Shown: piece by piece, positions 17,573 through 26,960 of the stretch
How positions within the stretch are numbered: position 1 is the stretch's first letter
Layout: each line of letters opens with the position of its first letter
Source: Granulicoccus phenolivorans DSM 17626 = NBRC 107789 = JCM 15570
GTDB lineage: Bacteria > Actinomycetota > Actinomycetes > Propionibacteriales > Propionibacteriaceae
Length of the DNA stretch: 64,000 bases
Assembly (NCBI RefSeq): GCF_000423085.1
Contig: NZ_AUHH01000015.1
Span: 1-64,000, forward strand
Direction of reading: 5' to 3'
Made by a program: the position numbers and the translations under genes
Notes under the pieces: generated by a model
Seen by the model: the letters and a program-made list of their open reading frames with translations, nothing else
Databases searched by the model: none
What the model was told of the DNA's origin: nothing

Positions 17573-17610
17573 GGGCGCCGTGCCAGGATGGCCCCGACCG
17601 AAGGAGGGCC

Positions 17611-18624
17611 ATGTCCGCACAGGTACTGGTGATCGGGTCGATCAACGTCGACCTGACCGTCCGCACGTCGCGGATCCCGCAGCCCGGGGAGACGCTGACC
17701 GGGTCCGGGCCACACACCTACTCCGGCGGCAAGGGTGCCAACCAGGCGGTCGCCGCGGCCCGGCTCGGTGCCTCGGTCGGTTTCCTCGGGGCCGTCGGCG
17801 ATGATGCGTACGCCGACCTCGCGCTGGCCGGACTGCGCGCGGCCGGGGTCGACCTGCGGGACCTGGCGGTGGTGCCGGGCCCGTGTGGAATGGCGCTGAT
17901 CACTGTCGACGATGCCGGGGAGAACACGATCATCATCACCCCCGGCGCGAACGCCGCCGTCACCGCGGACCGACTGGACGCGGTGGCCGATCGGATCGCG
18001 GCGGCGGACTTCGTGGTGCTGCAGGCCGAGATTCCCACCGACGCCCTGGTCCGGGCGAGCGAACTGGCGCGGGGTCGACTGATCTGGAATCTGGCCCCGG
18101 CCCGGGAGGTGCCGCGGGAGGCGTTGCTGCGGGCCGATCCGCTGGTGGTCAATGAGCACGAGGCGCGGCTGGTGCTGGCGGCGCTCGGGGCGCCGGCGCC
18201 GGTCTCCGCGGAGGCGGCGGCGACGACGCTGCGTGAGGTGGGGTTCGCGTCGGTGGTCATCACCCTCGGCGCAGAGGGGGCCCTGGTCGCCGAAGGCACC
18301 ATCACCAAAGGAACGGTCACCGAAGGCACCATCACCAAAGGAACGGTCGCCGAAGGCACCATCACCAAAGGAACGGTCACCGAAGGCACCGGCGCCGGGG
18401 ACCCGGTGGTCCGGGTGCCCAGCCCGCGGATCGACGCGGTCGACACCACCGGCGCCGGGGACGCGTTCGTCGGAGCCCTGGTCGCCGGGCTGACCCGCGG
18501 GGAATCCCTGGTCGAGGCGGCCCGGTTCGCCGCCCGGGTCGGGGCGTACGCCTGCCTGCGCCCGGGCGCCCAGGAGTCGTATCCCGGAGTGGATGACCCG
18601 CTGCCCCGGGTGAGTGACGACTAG
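17611..18624 (+). CDS. rbsK: PfkB-family ribokinase with an in-frame repeat insertion
   Basis: 337 aa. N-terminal GSINVDLTVRTSRIPQPGET and GGKGANQA substrate-binding motifs, and a C-terminal DTTGAGDAFVGAL containing the catalytic base Asp284 and anion hole. It would phosphorylate ribose or a similar sugar. Usual family length is about 300-310 aa; the excess of about 30 residues equals the 10-residue repeats at residues 228-260. Those repeats lie in the surface segment just before the active-site loop and end in a second, misplaced GAGD (261-264). SD AAGGAGG. The TAG stop lies inside the -10 box of uppS. Confidence 0.85.
   Translation: MSAQVLVIGSINVDLTVRTSRIPQPGETLTGSGPHTYSGGKGANQAVAAARLGASVGFLGAVGDDAYADLALAGLRAAGVDLRDLAVVPGPCGMALITVDDAGENTIIITPGANAAVTADRLDAVADRIAAADFVVLQAEIPTDALVRASELARGRLIWNLAPAREVPREALLRADPLVVNEHEARLVLAALGAPAPVSAEAAATTLREVGFASVVITLGAEGALVAEGTITKGTVTEGTITKGTVAEGTITKGTVTEGTGAGDPVVRVPSPRIDAVDTTGAGDAFVGALVAGLTRGESLVEAARFAARVGAYACLRPGAQESYPGVDDPLPRVSDD
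18291..18390 (+). repeat. In-frame 30-bp tandem repeat inside the ribokinase gene
   Basis: Units at 18291, 18321 and 18351 plus a 10-bp partial copy at 18381. Copies 1 and 3 are identical; copy 2 has one change. Each unit encodes ten residues of pattern EGTITKGTV(T/A). The frame is preserved, so copy-number change alters protein length without truncation. Confidence 0.95.
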
Positions 18625-18633
18625 AGTCGGGCC

Positions 18634-19443
18634 ATGGCCAAGCAGCGTGTACGCCCGCCGAAACGGGGCCCGCTCCCCCATCCCAGCAGTGCGACCCCAC
18701 CCGCGATTCCGGCGGAGGTGCTGCCGCAGCACGTCGCCATCGTGATGGACGGCAACGGCCGGTGGGCCAAACAGCGCGGGCTCAAGCGCACCGAGGGCCA
18801 TGCCCGCGGGGAGGACGCACTGTTCGACGTGATCGAGGGCGCGATCGAGATCGGGGTCAAGTACCTGTCGGCGTACGCCTTCTCCACCGAGAACTGGAAA
18901 CGCTCCCCCGACGAGGTGCGCTGGCTGATGGGCTTCAACCGGGACGTGATCCACCGCCGCCGCGACCAGTTGGACGCGATGGGCGTCCGGATCCGGTGGG
19001 CCGGGCGACGGCCGCGGCTGTGGGCCTCGGTGATCAAGGAGCTCGAGGAGGCCGAGGAGCAGTCGAAGGACAACGACGTGCTCACCCTGCAGTTCTGCGT
19101 GAACTACGGCGGGCGCGCCGAGATCGTCGACGCGGTCCGCGAGATCGCCCAGGCGGCCAAGGACGGTCGGCTGGATCCCAAGCACATCAGCGAGAAGTCG
19201 TTCCGGCGCTACCTCGATGAGCCGGAGATTCCCGATGTCGACCTGTTCCTGCGGTCCTCCGGTGAGCAGCGGACCTCGAACTTCCTGCTGTGGCAGTCCG
19301 CGTACGCCGAGATGGTCTTCCTGGACACCCTGTGGCCCGACTTCGACCGCCGCGATCTGTGGCGAGCGATCGAGATCTACGCCCGGCGGGATCGGCGCTT
19401 CGGCGGGGCCATCCCGAACGAGGTCGCTGAGCCGACGAGCTGA
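18634..19443 (+). CDS. uppS: Isoprenyl transferase (undecaprenyl diphosphate synthase family)
   Basis: 269 aa. cis-Prenyltransferase motifs: [12 protein letters not shown] (catalytic Asp), [24 protein letters not shown] and [19 protein letters not shown]. Makes the C50/C55 polyprenyl diphosphate lipid carrier for cell-wall synthesis. A TAGAGT -10 (18622-18627) is 6 nt before the ATG and overlaps the stop codon of the ribokinase gene, so this gene has its own leaderless promoter. Its chain-length class cannot be read from sequence alone. Confidence 0.92.
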   Translation: MAKQRVRPPKRGPLPHPSSATPPAIPAEVLPQHVAIVMDGNGRWAKQRGLKRTEGHARGEDALFDVIEGAIEIGVKYLSAYAFSTENWKRSPDEVRWLMGFNRDVIHRRRDQLDAMGVRIRWAGRRPRLWASVIKELEEAEEQSKDNDVLTLQFCVNYGGRAEIVDAVREIAQAAKDGRLDPKHISEKSFRRYLDEPEIPDVDLFLRSSGEQRTSNFLLWQSAYAEMVFLDTLWPDFDRRDLWRAIEIYARRDRRFGGAIPNEVAEPTS

Positions 19444-19484
19444 CACTCGGGCCGTGTGGCCCCGGCGCATCCTCGACGTGTCGG

Positions 19485-19787
19485 TCAGTCCTCGAGGTCG
19501 AAGGCCTCGTGCAGGGCGCGGGTCAGATCCTGCTCCTGGGCGGGCAACAGCGCACCGACGGGCCGCAGTAACGCCTCTCGGGGCACCGTGGTGATGGAGT
19601 CCAGGTTGACGACGCACTCGCGGTCGAGTCCGTTGGCCGGTCCGACGAGCACTTCGCTGCGCAGCCCGCGCGCGGTGCTGGTAATCGGAGCGATGGTGAC
19701 CAGTCGGCGCACGGCTCGAACTTCTTCGCGAGTCAGCACGAGCACGGGGCGGACCTTGTCGACCCGCGCCAGCCAGATCAGATGCAT
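19485..19787 (-). CDS. MazF-type toxin (type II toxin-antitoxin endoribonuclease)
   Basis: 100 aa. Features of the MazF/PemK fold: RVDKVRPVLVL near the N-terminus, VTIAPITSTARG and VVNLDSITTV. Family members cut single-stranded mRNA at short motifs. The ATG overlaps the antitoxin stop by one base (TGATG), the usual coupled antitoxin-first order. Cleavage specificity is unknown. Confidence 0.88.
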   Translation of the reverse strand: MHLIWLARVDKVRPVLVLTREEVRAVRRLVTIAPITSTARGLRSEVLVGPANGLDRECVVNLDSITTVPREALLRPVGALLPAQEQDLTRALHEAFDLED

Positions 19788-20032
19788 CAGTCGAGTTCCG
19801 ACCATGCCTGGCCGGCATTGCGGGAGGCCCAGGCGGCGTACTCATCAGACTCGAGATCCGGATCAACCTCGGCAGCGTAGATCCGGGCGTCCTGTTCCGC
19901 GGCGCGACGCCGAATCTCCCGCCTGAGTGCGCGATTGATCACGTCGGCCCGGCTGCCCTCGCCTGCCGCGGCTGCCCGGTCGACGAAGTCGGCAAGATCG
20001 TCATCCACGCGAATGGTCATCTGAACAGTCAT
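19787..20032 (-). CDS. Ribbon-helix-helix antitoxin partner of MazF-type toxin
   Basis: 81 aa. N-terminal ribbon-helix-helix (MTIRVDDDLADFVDRAAAAG ... RADVINRALRREIRRR) for DNA binding, and an acidic C-terminal tail (VDPDLESDEYAAW) of the sort that blocks the toxin. A TATGAT -10 (20044-20039) lies 6 nt before the chosen ATG, suggesting a leaderless message. An internal ATG four codons later is an alternative start. Confidence 0.85.
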   Translation of the reverse strand: MTVQMTIRVDDDLADFVDRAAAAGEGSRADVINRALRREIRRRAAEQDARIYAAEVDPDLESDEYAAWASRNAGQAWSELD

Positions 20033-20055
20033 ACCAGAATCATACCAGTTCGGTA
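20029..20055. promoter_or_regulatory. Autoregulatory operator of the toxin-antitoxin pair
   Basis: Two direct copies of TCATACCAG at 20029-20037 and 20040-20048 (11-bp spacing), followed by the dyad TACC-N5-GGTA at 20043-20055. They cover the -10 box and the antitoxin start. Ribbon-helix-helix antitoxins typically bind such closely spaced repeats, so autorepression is expected. Confidence 0.55.
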
Positions 20056-20157
20056 TTGCCGGATGGGGATCGCTCGAATCCGGCCCGACTGGGCCTTTCC
20101 TGCCGATGAGGCTAGGCTCAGCGCCGCTGGTGTCGGTGCGCGCATGGGAGTGGTTCG

Positions 20158-21615
20158 ATGAGTACAGCCGATTCGGCAACGGCCGGTCCGCGTCCGCGCA
20201 ACCCGTGGTGGGGTGCCGGGATCCTCATCTCCGCGACCGCGCTGTCACTGCTCAACTCCACCATCGTCAACGTCGCCCTCCCGGCGATCCGCGAGGGACT
20301 CCGGCTGACCCCCGCCGGCGTGTCCTGGGTGATGGCCGGCTGGGCCCTGGCGTACGCGATCGCGCTGGTCCCGGCCGGACGGCTCGGGGACCGGATCGGG
20401 CACCGGCGGGTCTTCATCACCGGCGTCGCCCTGTTCGTGCTGACCAGCATCGCCTGCGGCTTCGCCCAGAACGAGGTCCAACTGGTGCTGTTCCGGATCG
20501 CCCAGGGGGTCGCCGGCGGCATGTTCTACCCGGCGATCGGCGCCACACTGAGCCGACTCTTCTCCGGTCCGGCGCGCAGCCGGGCCTTCGCGATCATGGG
20601 CGCCACGATCGGGGTGGCGGCCGCGATCGGGCCCCTGCTCGGCGGCATCCTGGTCGACGCACTGCCCGGCGAACTCGGCTGGCGGTCGGTGTTCCTGGTG
20701 AATGCGCCCCTCGGGCTGGCGATCGTGCTCGGTGCGCTGCGCTGGCTGCCGCGCGAGGCGGGCGCAGCACGCAGCGCCGGCGGTTCGGACCCGTTCGGGC
20801 TGGCCCTGCTGATCGTGGCCCTGGCCGGGTTGTTCGTGCCGCTGATCATCGGGCAGGATCTCGGCTGGCCGGGGTGGCTGTGGCTGGTGATGCTGGGCGG
20901 GATCGCAGTCCTGGTCGGGTTCCTGTTCTGGGAGTCGCACGTGGACCGGTCCGGTCGGCTGCCGCTGGTTCCGCCGCGGTTGTTCGCGCTGCCCCGGTTC
21001 ACCGTCCCTGCGGTGATCAGCTTCGTCCAGTTTGCCGGGTTCGTCGCGATCTTCTATGTGCTGGCGCTGCTGTGGCAGAGCGGGCTCGGGCGCTCTGCCT
21101 TCGAGATGGGCCTGCTCACCCTGCCCGAGGCGCTCGGCTCGATCGTCGGCTCCTGGGCCCTGGTGCGGATCCTGCCCTGGCTGGGCCTGCACACCGTCAC
21201 CCTCGGGTCGGCGCTGATGGTCGGCGGGATCACCGGGATCTGGGGTGTCCTGCTGGCCGTCCCGGCCGGGGACCTGAACGCCTGGCAACTGGCGCTGCCG
21301 CTGTTCGTGATGGGGGTCGGCGTGGGCCTGACGATCACCTCGACGCTGAATGTGGCCCTGGCCGCCGTCCCGCCGCAGGACGCCGGTGGGGCCAGCGGAC
21401 TGGTCGCCACCATGCAGCGGCTGGGCAATGGGGCCGGCCTGGCCATCGTCGGTGCGGTCTTCTTCGCGACGCTGGCCTCGGTGCCCCCGAGCCCGGAGGG
21501 CTATGTGTCCGCGACGGCGAACGCGCTGCTGGTGTCCATCGGCTTCACCGCGGTCGGACTGGTGCTGGCCCTGGTCCTGGTCGCGCTGGACCGCCGGCGT
21601 ACCGACACGGTCTGA
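20158..21615 (+). CDS. DHA2-type MFS multidrug exporter
   Basis: 485 aa with about 14 hydrophobic segments. Contains the MFS loop GRLGDRIGHRR after helix 2 and the antiporter-type GPLLGGILVD motif in helix 5. The EmrB/QacA group exports drugs by proton antiport. The ATG has a GGGAGTGG ribosome-binding site. No dedicated regulator adjoins it. Confidence 0.88.
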   Translation: MSTADSATAGPRPRNPWWGAGILISATALSLLNSTIVNVALPAIREGLRLTPAGVSWVMAGWALAYAIALVPAGRLGDRIGHRRVFITGVALFVLTSIACGFAQNEVQLVLFRIAQGVAGGMFYPAIGATLSRLFSGPARSRAFAIMGATIGVAAAIGPLLGGILVDALPGELGWRSVFLVNAPLGLAIVLGALRWLPREAGAARSAGGSDPFGLALLIVALAGLFVPLIIGQDLGWPGWLWLVMLGGIAVLVGFLFWESHVDRSGRLPLVPPRLFALPRFTVPAVISFVQFAGFVAIFYVLALLWQSGLGRSAFEMGLLTLPEALGSIVGSWALVRILPWLGLHTVTLGSALMVGGITGIWGVLLAVPAGDLNAWQLALPLFVMGVGVGLTITSTLNVALAAVPPQDAGGASGLVATMQRLGNGAGLAIVGAVFFATLASVPPSPEGYVSATANALLVSIGFTAVGLVLALVLVALDRRRTDTV

Positions 21616-21689
21616 TTCTCTCCCCACCCGGCAGCGTCCGGGGCTAGCGTCAGCGCTGTGGCCCGTCGGGCCGAGGAGAGGACTCCGCC

Positions 21690-22259
21690 ATGTGGCACGA
21701 CCTTGCGGTGATGGACATGTCGGTCTGGGAGAAGATCGCCCGAACCATCCTGGTGTACGCCGGGATCGCCCTGATCATCCGACTGTTCGGGAAACGGTTG
21801 ATGGCCCAGATGAACAGCATGGACCTGGTGGTCGTGTTGCTGCTGAGCAACGTGGTGCAGAACGCCATCATCGGCAATGACAACACCGTCGCCGGCGGAC
21901 TGCTCGGCGCGATCGTGCTGGTCCTGACCAACGTCGTCGTGGACTGGGCCATGCACCGCTCCCCCCGACTGGAACGGCTCCTGGTCGGCCGCCCCACCAC
22001 GGTGATCACCGACGGCCGCCTCGACGAGCGAGCCCTGCATCGGCTCGGGATCACCCGCGGCGAGCTCCGGCATGCCCTGCACAACCAGGGTGCCGACACG
22101 ATCGGTGAGGTGAAGCAGGCCAGCATCGAACCGGCCGGCTCGGTCGTGGTCGACCTGAACCGCGAGGATCAGGCGGTCTCCCGGGGTGAATTGGTGGCCG
22201 AACTCACCGCCCTGCGCGAGCATCTGGACGCCGCCATCGCCCGCGCCGGGCGCAGCTGA
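21690..22259 (+). CDS. DUF421 (YetF-like) membrane protein
   Basis: 189 aa. Three N-terminal membrane segments (about residues 15-90, with GKRLMAQMNSMDLVVVLLLSN spread over the second) and a cytoplasmic C-terminal domain (PTTVITDGRLDERALHRLGIT). That architecture is DUF421/YetF; the molecular role is not established. SD GGAGAGGA. Confidence 0.85.
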   Translation: MWHDLAVMDMSVWEKIARTILVYAGIALIIRLFGKRLMAQMNSMDLVVVLLLSNVVQNAIIGNDNTVAGGLLGAIVLVLTNVVVDWAMHRSPRLERLLVGRPTTVITDGRLDERALHRLGITRGELRHALHNQGADTIGEVKQASIEPAGSVVVDLNREDQAVSRGELVAELTALREHLDAAIARAGRS

Positions 22260-22266
22260 CCCCGGA

Positions 22267-22908
22267 TCAGCCCGGCAACCGGAACAACCGCAGCAGGCGC
22301 TCCGCCCGGGCGCGATCGCCGCGCACCTGCAGCCGATCCGCCGCTATCAAGCCGGTCAGCCCGGCCCCACCCAACAAGGCCTGCTGCAGGGTCGGCACGT
22401 CCCCCACCAGGGTGACCGGCACCTCCTCGGTACGCCCCCGGGCGACCTGCCCGACTCCCCCGGCGATGCGGACCACATACTGCTCCGCACCGATCTCAAG
22501 GCCGAACTCGGTGTCGGGCGCCTCGGGCACCACCAGCACGCGCAGGCTGCGCAGGAACGGAATCGTGCCCAGCGGCCGATCGGTGGTCACCGGTCGGGTG
22601 GCGCCCCAGCGACCCAGGGCCTGCAACACGGGATCCAGGCCGAGCCCGGCCTCGGTCAGTTCGTACACGGTGGTGTTGGCCGGCGGATCGAGCTCGTAGC
22701 GGCGCAGCAGCCCGGCGGCCTCGAGTTCGCGCAGGCGTTGGGAGAGCACGTTAGGGCTGATCCCGGGCAGCCCGCTGCGCAGTTCCCCGAACCGACGCGC
22801 TCCCAGGCTGAGTTCGCGGACCACCAGCAGCGCCCAGCGCTCCCCGACCGCGTCGAGGGCGCGGGCGACACCGCAGGCGTCGTCGTACCGGCGCGACTCA
22901 CGCATCAT
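22267..22908 (-). CDS. HxlR-family regulator with C-terminal extension
   Basis: 213 aa. The first 100 residues are a canonical HxlR winged helix (GERWALLVVRELSLGARRFGEL, LSQRLRELEAAGLLRR, VYELTEAG). The C-terminal 100 residues resemble an SCP2-like sterol-carrier or ligand-binding fold. ATG start, 6 nt after TAACCT (22920-22915). It diverges from the hydrolase-isomerase fusion and is its likely regulator. Confidence 0.87.
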   Translation of the reverse strand: MMRESRRYDDACGVARALDAVGERWALLVVRELSLGARRFGELRSGLPGISPNVLSQRLRELEAAGLLRRYELDPPANTTVYELTEAGLGLDPVLQALGRWGATRPVTTDRPLGTIPFLRSLRVLVVPEAPDTEFGLEIGAEQYVVRIAGGVGQVARGRTEEVPVTLVGDVPTLQQALLGGAGLTGLIAADRLQVRGDRARAERLLRLFRLPG

Positions 22909-22957
22909 GACCCCAGGTTACTTCGCAATCAGTAGTAGGCATTGCTATTCGGGATCG

Positions 22958-22978
22958 ATAGTCCTAAGTTAGGAGTAT
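22958..22978. promoter_or_regulatory. Candidate HxlR operator
   Basis: A near-perfect 21-bp palindrome: TCCTAA-g-TTAGGA with outer ATA/TAT and one mismatched pair on each side. It lies in the 92-bp divergent gap, 22 bp before the start of the fusion gene. A dimeric winged-helix protein would fit this spacing. Confidence 0.6.
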
Positions 22979-23000
22979 CACGACGAGGTGAGGACCCCCG

Positions 23001-24251
23001 ATGACCACATTCGTACTGATTCCCGGCGCCGGTGGCGCCGGCGAGGTCTACTGGCGCGAGGTCGCCGCGGAACTCGAACGCCGGGGAGACACCGCCATCC
23101 CGGTCGAGATCGCCGAGGACGATCCCGCGCTCGGCCTGCCCGAGTACGCCGCCATCGTGGATGCTGCGATCGGCGACCGGGACGAGGTGGTGCTGGTGGC
23201 GCAGTCGTTGGGCGGGTTCACCGCCCCGATGATCGGCAAGCGCGACCGACTCTCGGCGATCGTGTTCCTCAATGCAATGATCCCGCTGCCGGGCGAAACC
23301 CCGGGCGCGTGGTGGGCGGCGACCGGGCAGGAAGCGGCGCAGGCCGCCGCCAACGCCGCGGCCGGGCGATCGAACGAGTTCGATGTCGAGGAGGTCTTCC
23401 TGCACGACATTCCCGAGCATGTGCGGGCGAGCATGCTGGGCGCCGACCGTGGCCCGGCCGAGACACCGTTCGGGCAGCCGTGCGCGTTCGAGGCCTGGCC
23501 GCCGGTGCCGCTGCATGTCCTGGTCGGGGCCGATGATCGGCTGTTTCCCGCCGACTTCCAGGTCCGGGTGGCCCGGGAGCGGCTCGGCGTCGCCGCGGAC
23601 GTGATGCCGGGTGGTCATCTGGTCGCCAAGAGCCGGCCGGTCGAGGTAGCCGAGCGGCTGCGGGCGTACGCGGCTGCCGGTCCGGGATTCGACCTGGCCG
23701 ATGCCGCCGCCGAGCTGGCCCGGGTGGCGGCCGGCGTACGCGATGACCAGCTCGCCGACCCGACCCCCTGTCAGGACTGGACGGTACGCACCCTCGTCCG
23801 CCACATCCTCGGGCTGACAACGGCCTTCACCCACACCGCGCGGCACGAACCGCCGCCGGCCGGGCCGGCGCCCGACGAACTCCCCGCGGATTGGCGCACC
23901 CGGCTGGCCACCGATCTGGACACCCTGGTCGCCGCGTGGCGGGATCCGGCCGCCTGGGTCGGCGAGTCCGAGGCGGGCGGGGTCCGGATGGCATCGGCCG
24001 ATCTCGCCGTGGTCGCCCTGGACGAACTGGTCCTGCACGGCTGGGATCTGGCCCGCGCGACCGGGCAGGAGTTCACCGCCACCACCACCGATGCCGAGAT
24101 CTGCACCGGGTTCGCGGCAGCGATGTCGACCCCGGAAACGGTGGCGAGTCGGCAGGGGCTGTACGGCCCGGTGGTAGCGGTTCCGTCGGACGCCTCCCCG
24201 CTGGATCGGCTGCTCGGGCTGGCCGGCCGGGACCCGGCACGACGGGGCTGA
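23001..24251 (+). CDS. Alpha/beta hydrolase fused to a mycothiol-dependent isomerase-like (MDMPI) domain
   Basis: 416 aa. Residues 1 to about 225 are an alpha/beta hydrolase: oxyanion GAGGAG, nucleophile elbow AQSLGG, late Asp in VGADDRLF and His in GGHL. Residues about 230-416 are a DinB-like/MDMPI bundle of the TIGR03086 type (LADPTPCQDWTVRTLVRHI, ELVLHGWDLARATG). The two are normally separate proteins. The mycothiol link fits an organism with ino1 and mshA. The substrate is unknown; a thiol-linked hydrolysis or detoxification is possible. Divergent from an HxlR regulator. SD GAGGTGAGGA. Confidence 0.85.
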   Translation: MTTFVLIPGAGGAGEVYWREVAAELERRGDTAIPVEIAEDDPALGLPEYAAIVDAAIGDRDEVVLVAQSLGGFTAPMIGKRDRLSAIVFLNAMIPLPGETPGAWWAATGQEAAQAAANAAAGRSNEFDVEEVFLHDIPEHVRASMLGADRGPAETPFGQPCAFEAWPPVPLHVLVGADDRLFPADFQVRVARERLGVAADVMPGGHLVAKSRPVEVAERLRAYAAAGPGFDLADAAAELARVAAGVRDDQLADPTPCQDWTVRTLVRHILGLTTAFTHTARHEPPPAGPAPDELPADWRTRLATDLDTLVAAWRDPAAWVGESEAGGVRMASADLAVVALDELVLHGWDLARATGQEFTATTTDAEICTGFAAAMSTPETVASRQGLYGPVVAVPSDASPLDRLLGLAGRDPARRG

Positions 24252-24272
24252 CCCCGACCGCCGGGCAACACA

Positions 24273-24301
24273 AACGCCCCGGGGGATCACCCCGGGGCGT
24301 T
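24273..24301. terminator. Bidirectional terminator between the fusion gene and leuA
   Basis: A perfect 12-bp stem AACGCCCCGGGG / CCCCGGGGCGTT with a 5-nt loop. It lies between convergent genes and would work in both directions, with leading A and trailing T residues. Positions 24302-24400 hold no gene. Confidence 0.8.
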
Positions 24302-24400
24302 GGCAATGTGCAGGCTCAGGTCGGCGGATCGCGCCGCCCGCAGCATCAGGTCATGCCGGTATCGCTGGATCGCAGTGATCCGGCACGTCTCGGGCCGGAA

Positions 24401-26149
<1,749 letters not shown>

Positions 26150-26200
26150 TCAATCTTCCTCGGGTCGTGGACGGTTTTCCATTCGGGCCGGTGGCGCGAG

Positions 26201-26250
26201 AAAACTCCGCAGCGAGGAAGCCTGAGCCCTATTAGTGGGCCTCGCTGCGG
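26201..26250 (-). terminator. Attenuator terminator in the leuA leader
   Basis: Read on the minus strand, an 11-bp perfect stem CCGCAGCGAGG (26250-26240) / CCTCGCTGCGG (26217-26207) is followed by AGTTTTCT (26206-26199). The left arm lies within the final codons of the leader peptide, so a ribosome stalled at the Leu codons or stopped at the tandem stops would alter folding. This is the classical attenuation layout. Confidence 0.85.
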
Positions 26251-26279
26251 CAACCGAGGAGGATGAACACCTGTGCCAC
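26232..26279 (-). CDS. Leucine leader peptide (LeuL-type)
   Basis: 15 aa from the GTG at 26279 (MAQVFILLGCRSEAH), or 12 aa from a GTG at 26270. Two adjacent CTC leucine codons are preceded by ATC, and the ORF ends in tandem stops TAA TAG. The 7-nt distance from the -10 box to GTG 26279 indicates a leaderless mRNA with the peptide starting at or near nucleotide 1. Low charged leucyl-tRNA would stall the ribosome and favour read-through into leuA. Confidence 0.82.
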   Translation of the reverse strand: MAQVFILLGCRSEAH

Positions 26280-26286
26280 GTCGGTG

Positions 26287-26315
26287 ACAATAGCACGCAT
26301 TCCCCGGGGTGCACA
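26287..26315 (-). promoter_or_regulatory. leuL-leuA promoter
   Basis: On the minus strand, -35 TGTGCA (26315-26310), a 17-bp spacer and -10 TATTGT (26292-26287). The predicted start is close to 26279-26280, at the leader-peptide GTG. Confidence 0.65.
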
Positions 26316-26407
26316 GGGGCGGCGGGCACCGCCGGGTTGCCGATTGTGGGTCAGTCCACAGATCGAGGTCAGCCGAACCCGGCGAACCGGAGCCCGGGGC
26401 ACCAGTC

Positions 26408-26622
26408 GTCACCCCGGGCACGCGGCCGGGCACCGAGCGTCAGCGGGGGCATCGAGTGTCACCCCGGGTACGCGGCCAGCCGGTCACCGAGCGTCAGCGT
26501 GGGCGTCCAGCGTCAGCGGAGGCATTGAGCGTCACCCCGGGTACGCGGCCGGCCGGTCACCGAGCCCCCGCGGGGGCATCAAGCGTCAGCGGGGGCATCG
26601 AGCGTCACCCCGGGGTGGGCAG
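26408..26622. repeat. Complex degenerate repeat block
   Basis: The motif GTCACCCCGGG(C/T)ACGCGGCC occurs at 26408, 26459 and 26531, and a truncated form at 26604. Between the copies are shorter GCGTCAGCG(G/T)GGGC(A/G)TC units. The repeats produce long spurious frames in several phases. The 26316-26960 interval contains no gene I can support; besides this block and the inverted repeat at 26823-26911 nothing was recognised in it. Confidence 0.8.
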
Positions 26623-26822
26623 CTTCAGTGCGCCCAGAAGCCGGGTGCACCAGAGCGAAGCTGGATCACCCGACCGACGCCGGCTCCTGGCTCGACAGCA
26701 CAGACCCGCCGATCCTGCCCGACCCCGCCCCCGAACACCCGGCCACCGACCTATCCACAGCCAACTCTGCGTGAACACGCCATGACCACACACCCACCCA
26801 GCCCGGGGTCACCCGGCCACAT

Positions 26823-26911
26823 CGTCGTTCCGGATGCAGCAGATTTCCTCGGTGGCCAGTCAGGGTAGGTTTGCTGGGCTCTGGGGAGGGTTTGCTACAT
26901 CCAGAACGACG
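26823..26911 (-). repeat. Long inverted repeat, 19-nt arms
   Basis: Arms CGTCGTTCCGGATGCAGCA (26823-26841) and its imperfect complement (26893-26911) differ at two positions. On minus-strand RNA both differences are G-U pairs, giving a continuous 19-bp helix; on plus-strand RNA they are C-A mismatches. The loop is 51 nt. It lies 50 bp beyond the 3' end of the minus-strand membrane-protein gene, so a terminator or 3'-end stabiliser is plausible. Confidence 0.7.
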
Positions 26912-26960
26912 GTGACGGCGCGAGACCGCCCAGATCCCGTGCCGCCACCCCGCCGCGGGC

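Noticed and set aside
18391-18402. Active-site GAGD of ribokinase at residues 261-264
   Set aside because: It lacks the DTT prefix and AF suffix of the real motif, which lies 20 residues later.
26150-26300. T-box riboswitch upstream of leuA
   Set aside because: No T-box sequence or specifier-loop arrangement was found; the short Leu-rich leader peptide with tandem stops explains the region better.
26235-26868. Genes in the repeat-rich region upstream of leuA
   Set aside because: Frames are repeat-derived, Pro/Ser/Arg-rich in all phases, and lack ribosome-binding sites or family resemblance.
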